Shown: piece after piece, positions 17,349 through 28,320 of the stretch | How positions within the stretch are numbered: the first letter of the stretch is position 1 | Layout of the letters: the number at the start of each line of letters is the position of its first letter | Assembly: GCF_003014485.1 (NCBI RefSeq) | Contig: NZ_PYGA01000008.1 | Location: forward strand, 186,001-250,000 | DNA: 64,000 nt | Direction of reading: 5' to 3' | Source of the DNA: Murinocardiopsis flavida | GTDB taxonomy: Bacteria; Actinomycetota; Actinomycetes; Streptosporangiales; Streptosporangiaceae | The notes under the pieces: generated by a model | Told to the model about the DNA's origin: nothing | Seen by the model: only the letters and a program-made list of their open reading frames with translations | Database searches by the model: none | Position numbers and translations under genes: made by a program

Positions 17349-19066
17349 CGGACCTCCCATGACCCCGGCAGGACCAGGGGGCCGGCCGCCGGCAGGCCGA
17401 GGCGGGCGGAGACGTCGGCCAGCGGCCCCCAGCCGCTGAGGCGCATCCGCGCGAGCGCAGCGGTCCGGTCCTCGCTGGACTCCACCGGCAGCAGGCGGTC
17501 GAGCGGGGTGGTGCGCGGATAGGGTCGCAGCGGCGCCGAGGACGGCAGCCCGGCCCGCGACCGGGCCCGCCGCACCGCGGCGTCGAGCCCGCCGAGCTCG
17601 TCGACCAGGCCCCGCTCGAAGGCGTCCTTTCCGGTCCACACCCTGCCGCGGGCGACCTCGTGGACGTCCTCGCGGCTCATGCCGCGCGCGTGCGCGACCT
17701 TCGCCGTGAAGTCGTCGTAGATGTGGTCGAGCATCGCGTTCACCCGTTCCCACTCCGACTCGCTGAACTTGCGGTCGGTGCCGAACATGCCCGCGTGCCG
17801 GGCGCCGTCGACCCGGTCGCTGCCGACGCCCAGCTTGTCGAGCAGGCCGGTGAGCACCGCCTTGCCGACGAACACCCCGATGGACCCCGTGATGGTGCCG
17901 GGCTGCGCGACGATCGTCCCCGCGCCGAGCGCGACGAAGTACCCGCCGGACGCGGCGACGTCGCCCATGGACACCACGACCGCGGTGCCGGCCTCCTCGG
18001 TGAGCCGGACCTCGCGCATGATGACGTCGGAGGCGACATAGGAGCCGCCGGGGCTGTCGACGCGGAACACCACCGCCCGCACGGCGGGGTCGCGGCGGGC
18101 GGCGCGGAAGGCCGTCGCGAGCGTCTCGGAGCCCATGGCGGTGCCGCCGCCCAGCGGGGCGCGCCTGCTGCGTCCGCTGACGACCTGGCCCACGCCGGAG
18201 ATGAGCGCGACCTGCCCGCCGCCGCGGCGCACCGACGGCACCCGGTCGGCGAGGGAGTGCAGCCGGTGGTAGCGGGCGACGTACTGGAGGTGCGGCGCCG
18301 CGGCGCCGTCGGCGGGCCGGAACCGGTCGAACAGCTCGCCGTAGACCTCGTCGCGGTAGCACAGGCGGTCGACCAGCCCCGCCTCCAGCGCCTCGGCCGC
18401 GAGGAACGGGCCGCGGTCCATCAGGGAGCGGACCTCCGCCGCCGTCGTCCCGCGCGCCTCGGCGATGCCCTCGGCGAACTGCTCGGTGAAGGACGCCACG
18501 ATGCGCCCGGTGGCCTCGCGGTGCGGCGCGGTCATGCCCCGCTCGGTGAAGGTGTTCGCCGCGGTCTTGTACTCGTGCCGCGCCCCGCCCTCGTACTCCA
18601 CGCCGAGCCTGTCGACCACGTCGCGGAAGAACAGGTTGCCGACGTTGATGCCGGTGAGCCCGACAGAGCCGGAGGGCAGCAGCGCGATCTCGGAGAACGC
18701 GCAGGCCAGGTAGTAGTGGACGGTGCCCGGGCCGAACTCGCCGAACGACTCGCTCCACGCCACAGTGGGCTTGCCGGCCTGGCCGAAGACCTGGACGGCC
18801 GACCGCAGCTCCTGCACCTTCGCCAGGCCGATGGGCTGGCCGCCGACCTTCGCGACGAGGGCCTTGACCCGGGGGTCGGCCGCGCCGCGGCGGATGCCCT
18901 CGACGACGTCGGACAGCCGCTGCCGCCGCATGGCCAGGATCTGGCCGATGGGGTCGGTGGGGGTCTCGTCGGCGAGCCCTTCGGTGAGGTCGACCTCAAG
19001 TATCAGCGGTGCGGTGCGGCGCTGGCGGATCCTCGACAGGCGGGCGATGCTCACAGACTCAACCAT
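17345..19066 (-). CDS. sppA: Signal peptide peptidase SppA, 67-kDa type
   Basis: 573 aa, with two tandem ClpP-like domains. The catalytic dyad is visible: Lys in ARHEYKTAANTF in the first half and Ser in GDVAASGGYF in the second. FRVDSPGGS and TGSIGVF are also conserved. Such enzymes degrade cleaved signal peptides. The N-terminus (MVESVSIARLSRIRQRR) lacks the membrane helix seen in E. coli SppA, so this form may be peripheral or cytosolic. The start ATG follows a TACGCT box by six bases and lacks a ribosome-binding site. The stop overlaps the flavin reductase start. Confidence 0.9.
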   Translation of the reverse strand: MVESVSIARLSRIRQRRTAPLILEVDLTEGLADETPTDPIGQILAMRRQRLSDVVEGIRRGAADPRVKALVAKVGGQPIGLAKVQELRSAVQVFGQAGKPTVAWSESFGEFGPGTVHYYLACAFSEIALLPSGSVGLTGINVGNLFFRDVVDRLGVEYEGGARHEYKTAANTFTERGMTAPHREATGRIVASFTEQFAEGIAEARGTTAAEVRSLMDRGPFLAAEALEAGLVDRLCYRDEVYGELFDRFRPADGAAAPHLQYVARYHRLHSLADRVPSVRRGGGQVALISGVGQVVSGRSRRAPLGGGTAMGSETLATAFRAARRDPAVRAVVFRVDSPGGSYVASDVIMREVRLTEEAGTAVVVSMGDVAASGGYFVALGAGTIVAQPGTITGSIGVFVGKAVLTGLLDKLGVGSDRVDGARHAGMFGTDRKFSESEWERVNAMLDHIYDDFTAKVAHARGMSREDVHEVARGRVWTGKDAFERGLVDELGGLDAAVRRARSRAGLPSSAPLRPYPRTTPLDRLLPVESSEDRTAALARMRLSGWGPLADVSARLGLPAAGPLVLPGSWEVR

Positions 19067-19072
19067 GGTGCC

Positions 19073-19078
19073 AGCGTA
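19073..19078 (-). promoter_or_regulatory. -10 hexamer of a probable leaderless promoter for sppA
   Basis: TACGCT on the minus strand ends six bases before the ATG at 19066. No Shine-Dalgarno sequence is present. Confidence 0.35.
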
Positions 19079-19130
19079 GTGTCCGCGGCCCCCCGCCGCC
19101 GGGACCGCGTGCGGCCCCGCCGCGCACCGC

Positions 19131-20393
19131 TCAGTGCCGCATGGCGCGCACCAAAGACGCCTCGGCGTCGTCGTTGTCGAGCGACCACAGGCTCAGCCCG
19201 CCGAGGCCGAGGTCGACGACGTAGGCGAGCTTGCGCCGGATCTGCTCGGGGTCGTCGTAGCTCCAGAACTCGTCGCCGTCGTAGAGCCACAGCGCGCCGT
19301 ACTCGGTGTCGCGGAACCGCTCGCCGGGCCGGCGCGCGAGCGTCCGGTAGTCCTCGTCACCCGGCTCCCAGACCCCGGCGGCGACCGCTTTCGCGTGCTG
19401 GTAGAGCCCGTGGTCGGCGCTCGGCACCCCGTGCCAGCCGCGGCCGAACCCCGGCAGGCCCACCACGAGCTTCCCGGGGGAGACCCCCATCTCCAGGTAG
19501 CAGAGCACCCCGGCGTCGACGCTGAGCCGGTCGGGCGAAGGGTCGGCCGGGGGCGTGTAGAGCTGCGACGCGTGGTTGGTGGTGAGGTCCCAGTCGCCGC
19601 TGAAGTCGTAGCCCTGCACGATGCCGAAGTCGAGGTGGCGGAAGACCTCCGGCTCGATCCCCGCGATGGCGCGCCGGGGGTCGGCCGGCAGCGACGCGCT
19701 GATCTGGGCGGCCCGGCCGGTCCGCTCGGTGAACGCGTCGAGCCGGCGCCGGGTCTCGGCGAGGAGCAGCGTGAAGTTGCGGCGGTCCTCGGGGCGGTTC
19801 ACGTTGTGCGGGTTGCCCTCGGTGGCCGGCCACTCCCAGTTGAAGTCGACGGCGTCGAACAGCCCCGCCGCGGTGCCCGGCCCGCCCTGCGGCTCGCCCG
19901 GCAGGATGGGCAGGTGCCCGTCGAAGTACAGCTCGACCAGCGAGGCGGCGAACGCGGCACGCGACTCCTCGGTCAGCGCCGCGTTGGACAGGTAGCGCGA
20001 CGCGTTCCAGCCGCCGAAGGACACGCAGAGCCGCAGGTGCGGGTAGCGCGCCTTGAGCTTGCGCAGCTGGTTGAAGTTGCCGGCGAGCGCCTGGTCGTAG
20101 CGGTCGGGGCGGCCGTCGACGCTCTCGGCCGCCGTGAACCGCCGCTGGTAGTCGGCCCACGGGTCGCCTGTCGCGTCCTCGGTCATGACGCAGCGGCCGC
20201 CGGCGTCGAGCTCGCCGAAGGCGTACATGAGGTGGGTGAGGGACGCCGCCTGCCCGCTGGTGTGCACGTCGCGCGGCAGGTAGTTGCGGTCGTAGATGGC
20301 CCACTGCGGGAAGTAGCCGATCGATCGGCGGTTCCCGTCGGGAACCGGGGGTCTCGGCGGTCCGCTGTCCTGCACTCGGGCTTTCCTGCGCAC
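19131..20393 (-). CDS. GH18 chitinase-like protein with Asn in the catalytic motif
   Basis: 420 aa with no signal peptide. It has the GH18 barrel: SIGYFPQWAIYDRNY at strand 1, CVSFGGWNASRYL (the SxGG motif), then FDAVDFNWEWP. The last is the DxxDxDxE motif with the third Asp replaced by Asn (AAC at 19839-19841), while the acid Glu is kept. MGVSPGKLVVGLPGFGRGW and LGGLSLWSLDND also fit. The Asp normally positions the substrate N-acetyl group, so activity may be low or altered. GTG at 20393 has GAGAGG seven bases upstream; GTG at 20375 is an alternative. Absence of an export signal is unusual for a chitinase. Confidence 0.85.
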   Translation of the reverse strand: MRRKARVQDSGPPRPPVPDGNRRSIGYFPQWAIYDRNYLPRDVHTSGQAASLTHLMYAFGELDAGGRCVMTEDATGDPWADYQRRFTAAESVDGRPDRYDQALAGNFNQLRKLKARYPHLRLCVSFGGWNASRYLSNAALTEESRAAFAASLVELYFDGHLPILPGEPQGGPGTAAGLFDAVDFNWEWPATEGNPHNVNRPEDRRNFTLLLAETRRRLDAFTERTGRAAQISASLPADPRRAIAGIEPEVFRHLDFGIVQGYDFSGDWDLTTNHASQLYTPPADPSPDRLSVDAGVLCYLEMGVSPGKLVVGLPGFGRGWHGVPSADHGLYQHAKAVAAGVWEPGDEDYRTLARRPGERFRDTEYGALWLYDGDEFWSYDDPEQIRRKLAYVVDLGLGGLSLWSLDNDDAEASLVRAMRH

Positions 20394-20513
20394 CGGGGGT
20401 CCTCTCGCGCTGGGATCACGGGCCGCTCGCACGGCGGCCCCGCCGTCGGGTACGGAAAGCCAGATTCGCCCGCTATCGTCGGTGAGGTCAAGGCTCACGA
20501 GGAGGGGAATCGC

Positions 20514-21182
20514 ATGTCTGGCAGGCCCGTTCGGCGCCGGACCACCCGTTTCCGGTGGTCCGCTGCCGCCGCGTTCGCGGTGCTCGCGCTCGCAGCGACG
20601 GCGTGCGGCGGCGAGGCGGCGACCGCCCCGACCCCCGACTCCACCTACGGCGGCGCCGTCGCCGCGGCGGAGGCACCCGCGCCGAAGGGCTACCGCCCGG
20701 CCGAGATCCAGGGCGTCAAGATCAACGTCCCCGACGACTGGGAGGCCGAGGAGAAGGACGGCCGGCTGTGCATGCGGCCTCCGGGCGAGAAGGGCTGCGG
20801 GTTCGGCTCCGTGGAGGTGCGGCCGCACGCCGCGAAGAACGACCCCGCGAAGTGGCCCCGCAAGGGCAAAGCGCACGAAGACAAAGACGGCTGGGCGGCG
20901 GCGCCCGACACCTGCCGCAGCCCCGGCACCATGGAGAAGGGCGACGTCGGGGTCGCGAAGGCCAAGCTCGACACCGGCGGTTTCACCACGCACGCCGACG
21001 GCCTGAAGTCGCATCACGCGGCGTGGACGGTCACGTGCGAGAACGACGACGTGTTCGAGGTGCGGCTGTGGTACCTGCCGCAGAGCGACGTCGCGGTGTA
21101 CGTGCAGTCGGTCGACTCCCGGTTCACCAAGGTCTACGACGCCATCGCGAAGTCGATGGACATCACCGCGTACAAGAAATAG
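20514..21182 (+). CDS. Putative lipoprotein, unknown function
   Basis: 222 aa. The signal peptide has Arg-rich n-region RPVRRRTTRFRW and the lipobox AATAC, so the mature protein should be a membrane-anchored lipoprotein. The rest is a compact domain with paired cysteines (CMRPPGEKGC, DTCRSP and TVTC), possibly disulfide-bonded. The ATG at 20514 follows GGAGGGG by six bases. It is transcribed divergently from the GH18 gene. I do not recognise a family. Confidence 0.8.
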   Translation: MSGRPVRRRTTRFRWSAAAAFAVLALAATACGGEAATAPTPDSTYGGAVAAAEAPAPKGYRPAEIQGVKINVPDDWEAEEKDGRLCMRPPGEKGCGFGSVEVRPHAAKNDPAKWPRKGKAHEDKDGWAAAPDTCRSPGTMEKGDVGVAKAKLDTGGFTTHADGLKSHHAAWTVTCENDDVFEVRLWYLPQSDVAVYVQSVDSRFTKVYDAIAKSMDITAYKK

Positions 21183-21256
21183 CCGCCGGACGCCAGGAGC
21201 CCCGGGGATCGCAGGGATCGCCGGGGCGGATACAGCAATTGTTCGGTTGTTCGGCG

Positions 21257-21460
21257 CTACAGTTCGTTGAGCTTCACTGCCTTGACGAACGCTGACCATT
21301 CTTCCGGCGTGAAGAACATCGCCGGGATGTTCAGGTTCTTGGAATCGCGTACTCCGTGGTTGCCGGTGAAGTCGGCGACCTCGACGCAGGCGGTCTGGTT
21401 GCGGCTGTAGCTGGCCGTCCGCCAGGCCTTACGGAGCTTCGATCCCGTTTCGGTCGTCAC
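21257..21460 (-). CDS. DUF397 domain protein
   Basis: 67 aa. It has the small DUF397 pattern: WRTASYSRNQTACVEVAD, then GVRDSKN and FTPEEWSAFVKAVK. Such proteins are encoded next to XRE/DUF5753 regulators in actinomycetes and are thought to act as partners of the regulator. GTG at 21460 has GGGGGAG five bases upstream and lies 11 bases after the XRE gene stop, so the two form an operon. Confidence 0.9.
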   Translation of the reverse strand: MTTETGSKLRKAWRTASYSRNQTACVEVADFTGNHGVRDSKNLNIPAMFFTPEEWSAFVKAVKLNEL

Positions 21461-21471
21461 GTGTTCTCCCC

Positions 21472-22323
21472 CTAGAGTTCACTGATGATTTCGAGTAGCA
21501 GATTGCGAAGGAGGTCTCCCCCTACACCGGCCAGCCGGAGCAGATTGAAAATCGACTCGTGCTGGGCGATGTCCTCCTCGTTTTCGAGGAAGAGGTTGCT
21601 TCGCTCTCCCTCGATGTAAACGGTCGTCAGTCCGACACTCTTCAATCTCAGAATCATGAAGGTCTGCATGCACAGGCCGACATGAGCCCCGGCGCCGAAT
21701 GGGATGACCGCGATGTTCAGCTTCGGCCATTCCATCGCTTCCAGCAGGTGCTTCAGCTGCTCCCGGAGGACCTTCGCCCCTCCGATCCGCTGCCGCAGGG
21801 CGGCCTCTCCCATGACCACCCAGATGTCGGGGCCGTCGTGGACGAATGCCCGCTGCTGGCGCGCCAGGCGCGCCTCCATCTGCTGATCCAGGTGGAGGTC
21901 CGGGCCGCCGCCGCGCGGAGCGGTGCCCCGGATGGTCTCCCTCGCGTAGTCCTCGGTCTGTAGAAGCCCCGTGATCAGGCTGTTCTCAAAGGTCTCGATG
22001 CCGCTCGCCGCGGCTTCCAGTCCGATGAAGGTCCCATAGCGCTGATCGAGGTCGAAGGGCTGCCACCAGCCCCGCTTGCCCGCTTGGCGGCGGAGTTCGA
22101 CGAGGTCGGCGATCTCCCCTTCGGTGAGTTCATAGGACCGGAGCAGGTGCTTGAGGTCCTTCTCCCTCGGCACCCGCTCGGCCGCCTCCCAACGTCCGAC
22201 GGCGGCGTTGCTGACCTCGATCAGCCGCGCCGCGTCGGTGCGTCGCAGACCGCGCCCTTCGCGCAGCCGGGTGAGCTCGCGGGCGAGCTGCCAGAGCGCG
22301 ACAGTAGGGCTTCCGGTTGCCAT
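21472..22323 (-). CDS. XRE-family regulator with DUF5753 domain
   Basis: 283 aa. The N-terminal helix-turn-helix contains LREGRGLRRTDAARLIEVSN and AVGRWEAAERVP. The C-terminal DUF5753 domain includes GLLQTEDYARE, MEARLARQQ and AAVRQRIGG-like text (GEAALRQRIGG). It forms the usual pair with the downstream DUF397 gene. Codon use is less GC-biased than in neighbouring genes, as is common for this accessory family. I chose ATG at 22323; AGGTGA lies about five bases upstream. Confidence 0.92.
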   Translation of the reverse strand: MATGSPTVALWQLARELTRLREGRGLRRTDAARLIEVSNAAVGRWEAAERVPREKDLKHLLRSYELTEGEIADLVELRRQAGKRGWWQPFDLDQRYGTFIGLEAAASGIETFENSLITGLLQTEDYARETIRGTAPRGGGPDLHLDQQMEARLARQQRAFVHDGPDIWVVMGEAALRQRIGGAKVLREQLKHLLEAMEWPKLNIAVIPFGAGAHVGLCMQTFMILRLKSVGLTTVYIEGERSNLFLENEEDIAQHESIFNLLRLAGVGGDLLRNLLLEIISEL

Positions 22324-22582
22324 GGAGTCACCTAGGGGGAATCGTCCATTCGGCAAGTAACCGGAGTTAGCTGCCGAGGATACTGACGGGGTTGACGCTC
22401 TTCACTATGACGGGTGGGGATGCGGTCACGCAGAGTTTTTCCGAAATCCGTCCATGAGCCCTATTCGGCCCCACGAACCCACCGCAAAGGGCCCACGTGG
22501 CGAAACATCCCGCAGTGCGGCGGGGGGCGGGCACGGCGATGCTGCGCCGAACCGCCCCGTCACCGGCATTTCGGCGGGACCG

Positions 22583-24790
22583 TCACCGCGCGCCGCCGTC
22601 CCCCGGAACCAGCCATACGGTCGCCAGCGGCGGCAGGGTGAGGACGGCCGAGGCCGGCTGGCCGTTCCACGGCACGGCCTCGGCGCGCACCTCGCGGGGC
22701 CGCTCGGCCCCGCTGCCGCCGAAGTCCGCGGCGTCGGTGTTGAGCACCTCGGTCCAGACACCGGTGGTCGGCAGGCCGATCCGCCGGTCCGCGTGCGGCG
22801 TCCCGGCGAAGTTCACCAGGCAGGCGAGGACGTCGGGGCCGCCGCCCGGCCGGGGTTCGCCGTTGCGCAGGAAGCTCAGGGTGTTGCCCGCGGAGTCGCC
22901 GCCGTCGAGCCAGGTGAACCCGCCGGGGTCGCAATCGCGGGACCACAGTGCCGAGGTACCGCCGTACACCCGGTTCAACTCGGCGACCAGCGCACGCACG
23001 CCCCGGTGGCCGGGGTGGTCGAGCAGCCACCACTGGAGGCCGTCGTCGTGCGACCACTCGTCGCCGTGCCCGAACTCGCCGCCCATGAACAGCAGTTGCT
23101 TTCCCGGGTGCGCCCACATGTACCCGAAGAGCGCCCGCAGGTTCGCGCGGCGCTGCCAGTCGTCGCCGGGCATCTTGTACAGCAGTGAGCCCTTGCCGTG
23201 GACCACCTCGTCGTGCGACAGCGGCAGCACGTAGTTCTCGCTGAACGCGTAGACCATCGAGAAGGTGATCTCGTTGTGGTGGTACTGCCGGTGGATGGGC
23301 TCATTGCGCAGGTAGGCGAGGCTGTCGTGCATCCAGCCCATGTTCCACTTGAAGCCGAACCCCAGGCCGCCGGAGTCGGTGGGCCGGGACACGCCGGGCC
23401 AGGCCGTGGACTCCTCGGCGATCACGGTGACACCGGGGTTGCGGCGGTAGGCCGTGGCGTTGACCTCCTTGAGGAAGTCGATGGCCTCAAGGTTCTCGCG
23501 GCCGCCGTAGGCGTTGGGCGACCACTCGCCGGACTCCCGCGAGTAGTCGAGGTAGATCATCGAGGCGACCGCGTCGACCCGCAGGCCGTCGATGTGGAAC
23601 TCCTCCAGCCAGTACAGCGCGTTGGCGACCAGGAAGTTGCGGACCTCGGTCCGGCCGAAGTTGAAGATCATCGTGCCCCAGTCGGGGTGCTCGCCCCGGT
23701 GCGGGTCGGGATGCTCGTACAGCGCGGTGCCGTCGAAGCGCGCGAGCGCCCACTCGTCCTTGGGGAAGTGCGCGGGCACCCAGTCGAGCAGCACGCCGAT
23801 ACCGGCCCGGTGCAGCGCGTCGACCAGCGCCCTGAACCCGTCCGGGGAGCCGAACCGGGAGGTCGGCGCGTAGTAGGAGGTGACCTGGTAGCCCCACGAC
23901 CCGCCGAACGGGTGCTCGGCCACCGGCATGAACTCGACGTGGGTGAAGCCCATCTCGCCGACGTAGGCGACGAGTTCGCTCGCGAGCTCGGTGTAGGACA
24001 GCCCCGGCCGCCACGAGCCGAGGTGCACCTCGTACACGCTCATGGGGCTGCGGTGCAGCTCCAGCGCCTTGCGCTGGGTCAGCCAGTCGTCGTCGCCCCA
24101 CTGGTACCCGGAGGTGAACACCACGGAGGCGGTGTCCGGCGGGACCTGGGTCGCCGACGCCAGCGGGTCGGCCTTGTCGCGCCAGGCCCCGTCGGCGCCG
24201 AGGATCTGGTACTTGTACAGCGTGCCGTCGCCGATACCGGGCACGAACAGCTCCCACACCCCGCTGGAGCCCAGCGAGCGCATCGGGTGCGCGGTCCCGT
24301 CCCAGTGGTTGAAATCGCCGACGACCCGGACCCCTTGCGCGTTGGGCGCCCACACCGCGAAGGACGTCCCGGTCACCTCGCCCATGACGGAGGGGTAGCC
24401 GCGGGTGTGCGCCCCGAGGTGCCGCCACAGCTCCTCGTGCCGCCCCTCGCCGAGCAGGTGCAGGTCAAGGCCGCCGAGCGTGGGCAGGAAGCGGTAGGGG
24501 TCGTCGCCCGTGGTCTCGGGGCCGTCGGGGGAGTAGCGGACGGCGAGGCGGTAGTCGGGCGCGTGGTCGTCCGCGGCCTTCGGCAGCGCGGCGGCGAACA
24601 GGCCGTTGTGCACGTGCGGCAGTTCCACCCGGCCGCCGTCGGCGAGGACGGCGTGCACCGAGTAGGCCATGGGCCGCAGCGCGCGCAGCACCGTCCCCCT
24701 TGCCCCCGGATGCACGCCGAGGAGGGTGTGCGGGTCGTGGTGGCGGCCCTGGACGAGCCGGTCGATCTCGGAAAGGAGCGTGTCCGTCAT
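22583..24790 (-). CDS. glgB: 1,4-alpha-glucan branching enzyme GlgB
   Basis: 735 aa. Makes alpha-1,6 branches in glycogen-like glucan. An N-terminal carbohydrate-binding region precedes [20 protein letters not shown] (CBM48). The GH13 barrel follows, with YEVHLGSWR, the nucleophile Asp in [11 protein letters not shown], the acid Glu in VIAEESTAW and Asp in [12 protein letters not shown]. The length matches two-CBM GlgB proteins. It is last in the minus-strand set glgE-treS-mak-glgB, 95 bases after mak. The start is ATG at 24790; the ribosome-binding site is weak. Confidence 0.97.
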   Translation of the reverse strand: MTDTLLSEIDRLVQGRHHDPHTLLGVHPGARGTVLRALRPMAYSVHAVLADGGRVELPHVHNGLFAAALPKAADDHAPDYRLAVRYSPDGPETTGDDPYRFLPTLGGLDLHLLGEGRHEELWRHLGAHTRGYPSVMGEVTGTSFAVWAPNAQGVRVVGDFNHWDGTAHPMRSLGSSGVWELFVPGIGDGTLYKYQILGADGAWRDKADPLASATQVPPDTASVVFTSGYQWGDDDWLTQRKALELHRSPMSVYEVHLGSWRPGLSYTELASELVAYVGEMGFTHVEFMPVAEHPFGGSWGYQVTSYYAPTSRFGSPDGFRALVDALHRAGIGVLLDWVPAHFPKDEWALARFDGTALYEHPDPHRGEHPDWGTMIFNFGRTEVRNFLVANALYWLEEFHIDGLRVDAVASMIYLDYSRESGEWSPNAYGGRENLEAIDFLKEVNATAYRRNPGVTVIAEESTAWPGVSRPTDSGGLGFGFKWNMGWMHDSLAYLRNEPIHRQYHHNEITFSMVYAFSENYVLPLSHDEVVHGKGSLLYKMPGDDWQRRANLRALFGYMWAHPGKQLLFMGGEFGHGDEWSHDDGLQWWLLDHPGHRGVRALVAELNRVYGGTSALWSRDCDPGGFTWLDGGDSAGNTLSFLRNGEPRPGGGPDVLACLVNFAGTPHADRRIGLPTTGVWTEVLNTDAADFGGSGAERPREVRAEAVPWNGQPASAVLTLPPLATVWLVPGDGGAR

Positions 24791-24885
24791 TGGAATCCCG
24801 GATGCGTCGGAGCGAGGTTCGGGGGCGGTGGGGCGTGCGGCGCGGGGCCGGGCCGGTGCGGTGGCGCCGTGCGGGTCATCGGCGC

Positions 24886-26358
24886 TCAGCCCGCTGCCAG
24901 CGCCGCGATGGAGTCGAGCGGCACGCGCAGCCACGCGGGGCGGTTGCGCGCTTCGTACAGCACTTCGTAGACCGCCTTGTCGTACTCGAACGCGCGCAGC
25001 ACCACCTGGTGCTTCTCCGGGGCGACACCGCCGCTGTCCTCGTAGCCGGCGCTGAACGCGTCGCGGTTGAGCTGCGCCCACGCGCGCGCCGGTCCGGCGA
25101 GGGCCTCCTCGTCGATGTGGCCGATGAGCTGGTGGCGGGCCGCGTAGTCGAAGGATCGGAGCATCCCGGCGACGTCGCGCAGCGGGCTCGACAGGCGGCG
25201 GCGCTCCTCGACCGGCGCCGCGGGTTCGCCCTCGAAGTCGAGCAGGATCCAGCCGGTGTCGGTGCGGACCACCTGGCCCAGGTGGTAGTCGCCGTGCACG
25301 CGCTGCACGGGCAGCGGGTCGTCGAGGTCGGCGAACGCCTGGAACGCGGCGCGCAACGGCGCGGCGTAGGGGCGCAGTTCGGGGACGTCGACAACGGCGA
25401 GGTCGAGCCGCCGCTCCATCGCCGCGGCGAGCAGGCGCACGTCGTCGGGGGCCAGGACATCGGTCGGCAGCGCGCGGGCGAGCGCGCGGTGCACCGAGGC
25501 GGTCGCCGCGCCCAGGCGGGCGGCTTCGCCGGAGAAGTCGCCGCCGGCCTCCTCGGGTGCCGCGCCCGGCGAGCCGTACAGGTCGCGCACGCTGGTGGCG
25601 GCGAGCACCCAGCCGTCGGTGGCGCTGCGCAGGTAGCGCTGCAACATCGCCAGTGTGGTCGGGACCGCCGGGCCCGGCCGCGGCCGCGGGTCGGCCCCCT
25701 CGGCCGGCGCCGGTCCGGTGCCGCGCTGCTCGGGGACCGCGCCGTCGGCGCGCACCCCCGCCTCGATCCAGCCGTGCGCCGGCGCGACGTGCCGGGACCC
25801 GGCGAGTTCCGTCGTGAGCTCCAGGTCGGGGTTCTTCCCCGGCCAGAGCCTGCGGAAGATCTTCAGCACGTACTCCTCGCCGAAGACGAGGGTGGTGTTG
25901 GACTGCTCCGCGGTCATGGCGATGCTGCGCAGCCCGGTGCGCACCGGTGCGCCGCCGATGCGGCGGAAGCCCACCGGGCCCGCGCCGTCGTCGGCGGCGA
26001 TGCGCGCCAGCAGGTGCGAGGTGAGCTCGGCGTCGTGCGCGGCGTCGTAGGCGACGACGGTCGCCGACCCCGGCCCGGACCCCCGCCCGGGGGCGGCGCA
26101 GACGCCCATGGCCGCGTGCGCGAGGTCGGCGTCGAGGGTCGTTCCGGGACGCAGCCCGAGGAGCACCTGGTACCGGGCCGTCTCGCCGCGCTGGCTGACC
26201 GCGACCACCAGGATCCGGAGTTCCGGGCCGCCGCTGTCGGAGCGGTCGAGCACGGTGTGCGCCGACTCGATCCGCAGCGCCTCGACCGGCAGCCCCTTCC
26301 CCGCGAACCACCGCTGCCTCGGCACCCACGCTGCCAGAAGGTCCTCAAGCTGGGTCAT
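24886..26358 (-). CDS. mak: Maltokinase
   Basis: 490 aa. ATP-dependent phosphorylation of maltose to alpha-maltose-1-phosphate, the GlgE donor. The N-terminal cap begins [16 protein letters not shown], as in mycobacterial Mak (Pep2). The kinase fold has [19 protein letters not shown], the catalytic loop HGDYHLGQV and metal-binding LLDFEGEP. The start ATG is three bases after the treS stop, with GAGGAAG in the end of treS as ribosome-binding site, so the two are translationally linked. In some actinobacteria treS and mak are fused; here they are separate. Confidence 0.95.
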   Translation of the reverse strand: MTQLEDLLAAWVPRQRWFAGKGLPVEALRIESAHTVLDRSDSGGPELRILVVAVSQRGETARYQVLLGLRPGTTLDADLAHAAMGVCAAPGRGSGPGSATVVAYDAAHDAELTSHLLARIAADDGAGPVGFRRIGGAPVRTGLRSIAMTAEQSNTTLVFGEEYVLKIFRRLWPGKNPDLELTTELAGSRHVAPAHGWIEAGVRADGAVPEQRGTGPAPAEGADPRPRPGPAVPTTLAMLQRYLRSATDGWVLAATSVRDLYGSPGAAPEEAGGDFSGEAARLGAATASVHRALARALPTDVLAPDDVRLLAAAMERRLDLAVVDVPELRPYAAPLRAAFQAFADLDDPLPVQRVHGDYHLGQVVRTDTGWILLDFEGEPAAPVEERRRLSSPLRDVAGMLRSFDYAARHQLIGHIDEEALAGPARAWAQLNRDAFSAGYEDSGGVAPEKHQVVLRAFEYDKAVYEVLYEARNRPAWLRVPLDSIAALAAG

Positions 26359-26361
26359 GTG

Positions 26362-28224
<1,863 letters not shown>

Positions 28225-28320
28225 GATGTACTGCTCCACCAGGTTGGCTTGTCAGTCCGTTCGCCCTTGCGGCGCGCAGGGGGTCCGGTCCGCTGCGAGA
28301 GCCGAAGCGTCCCCAGGGTC

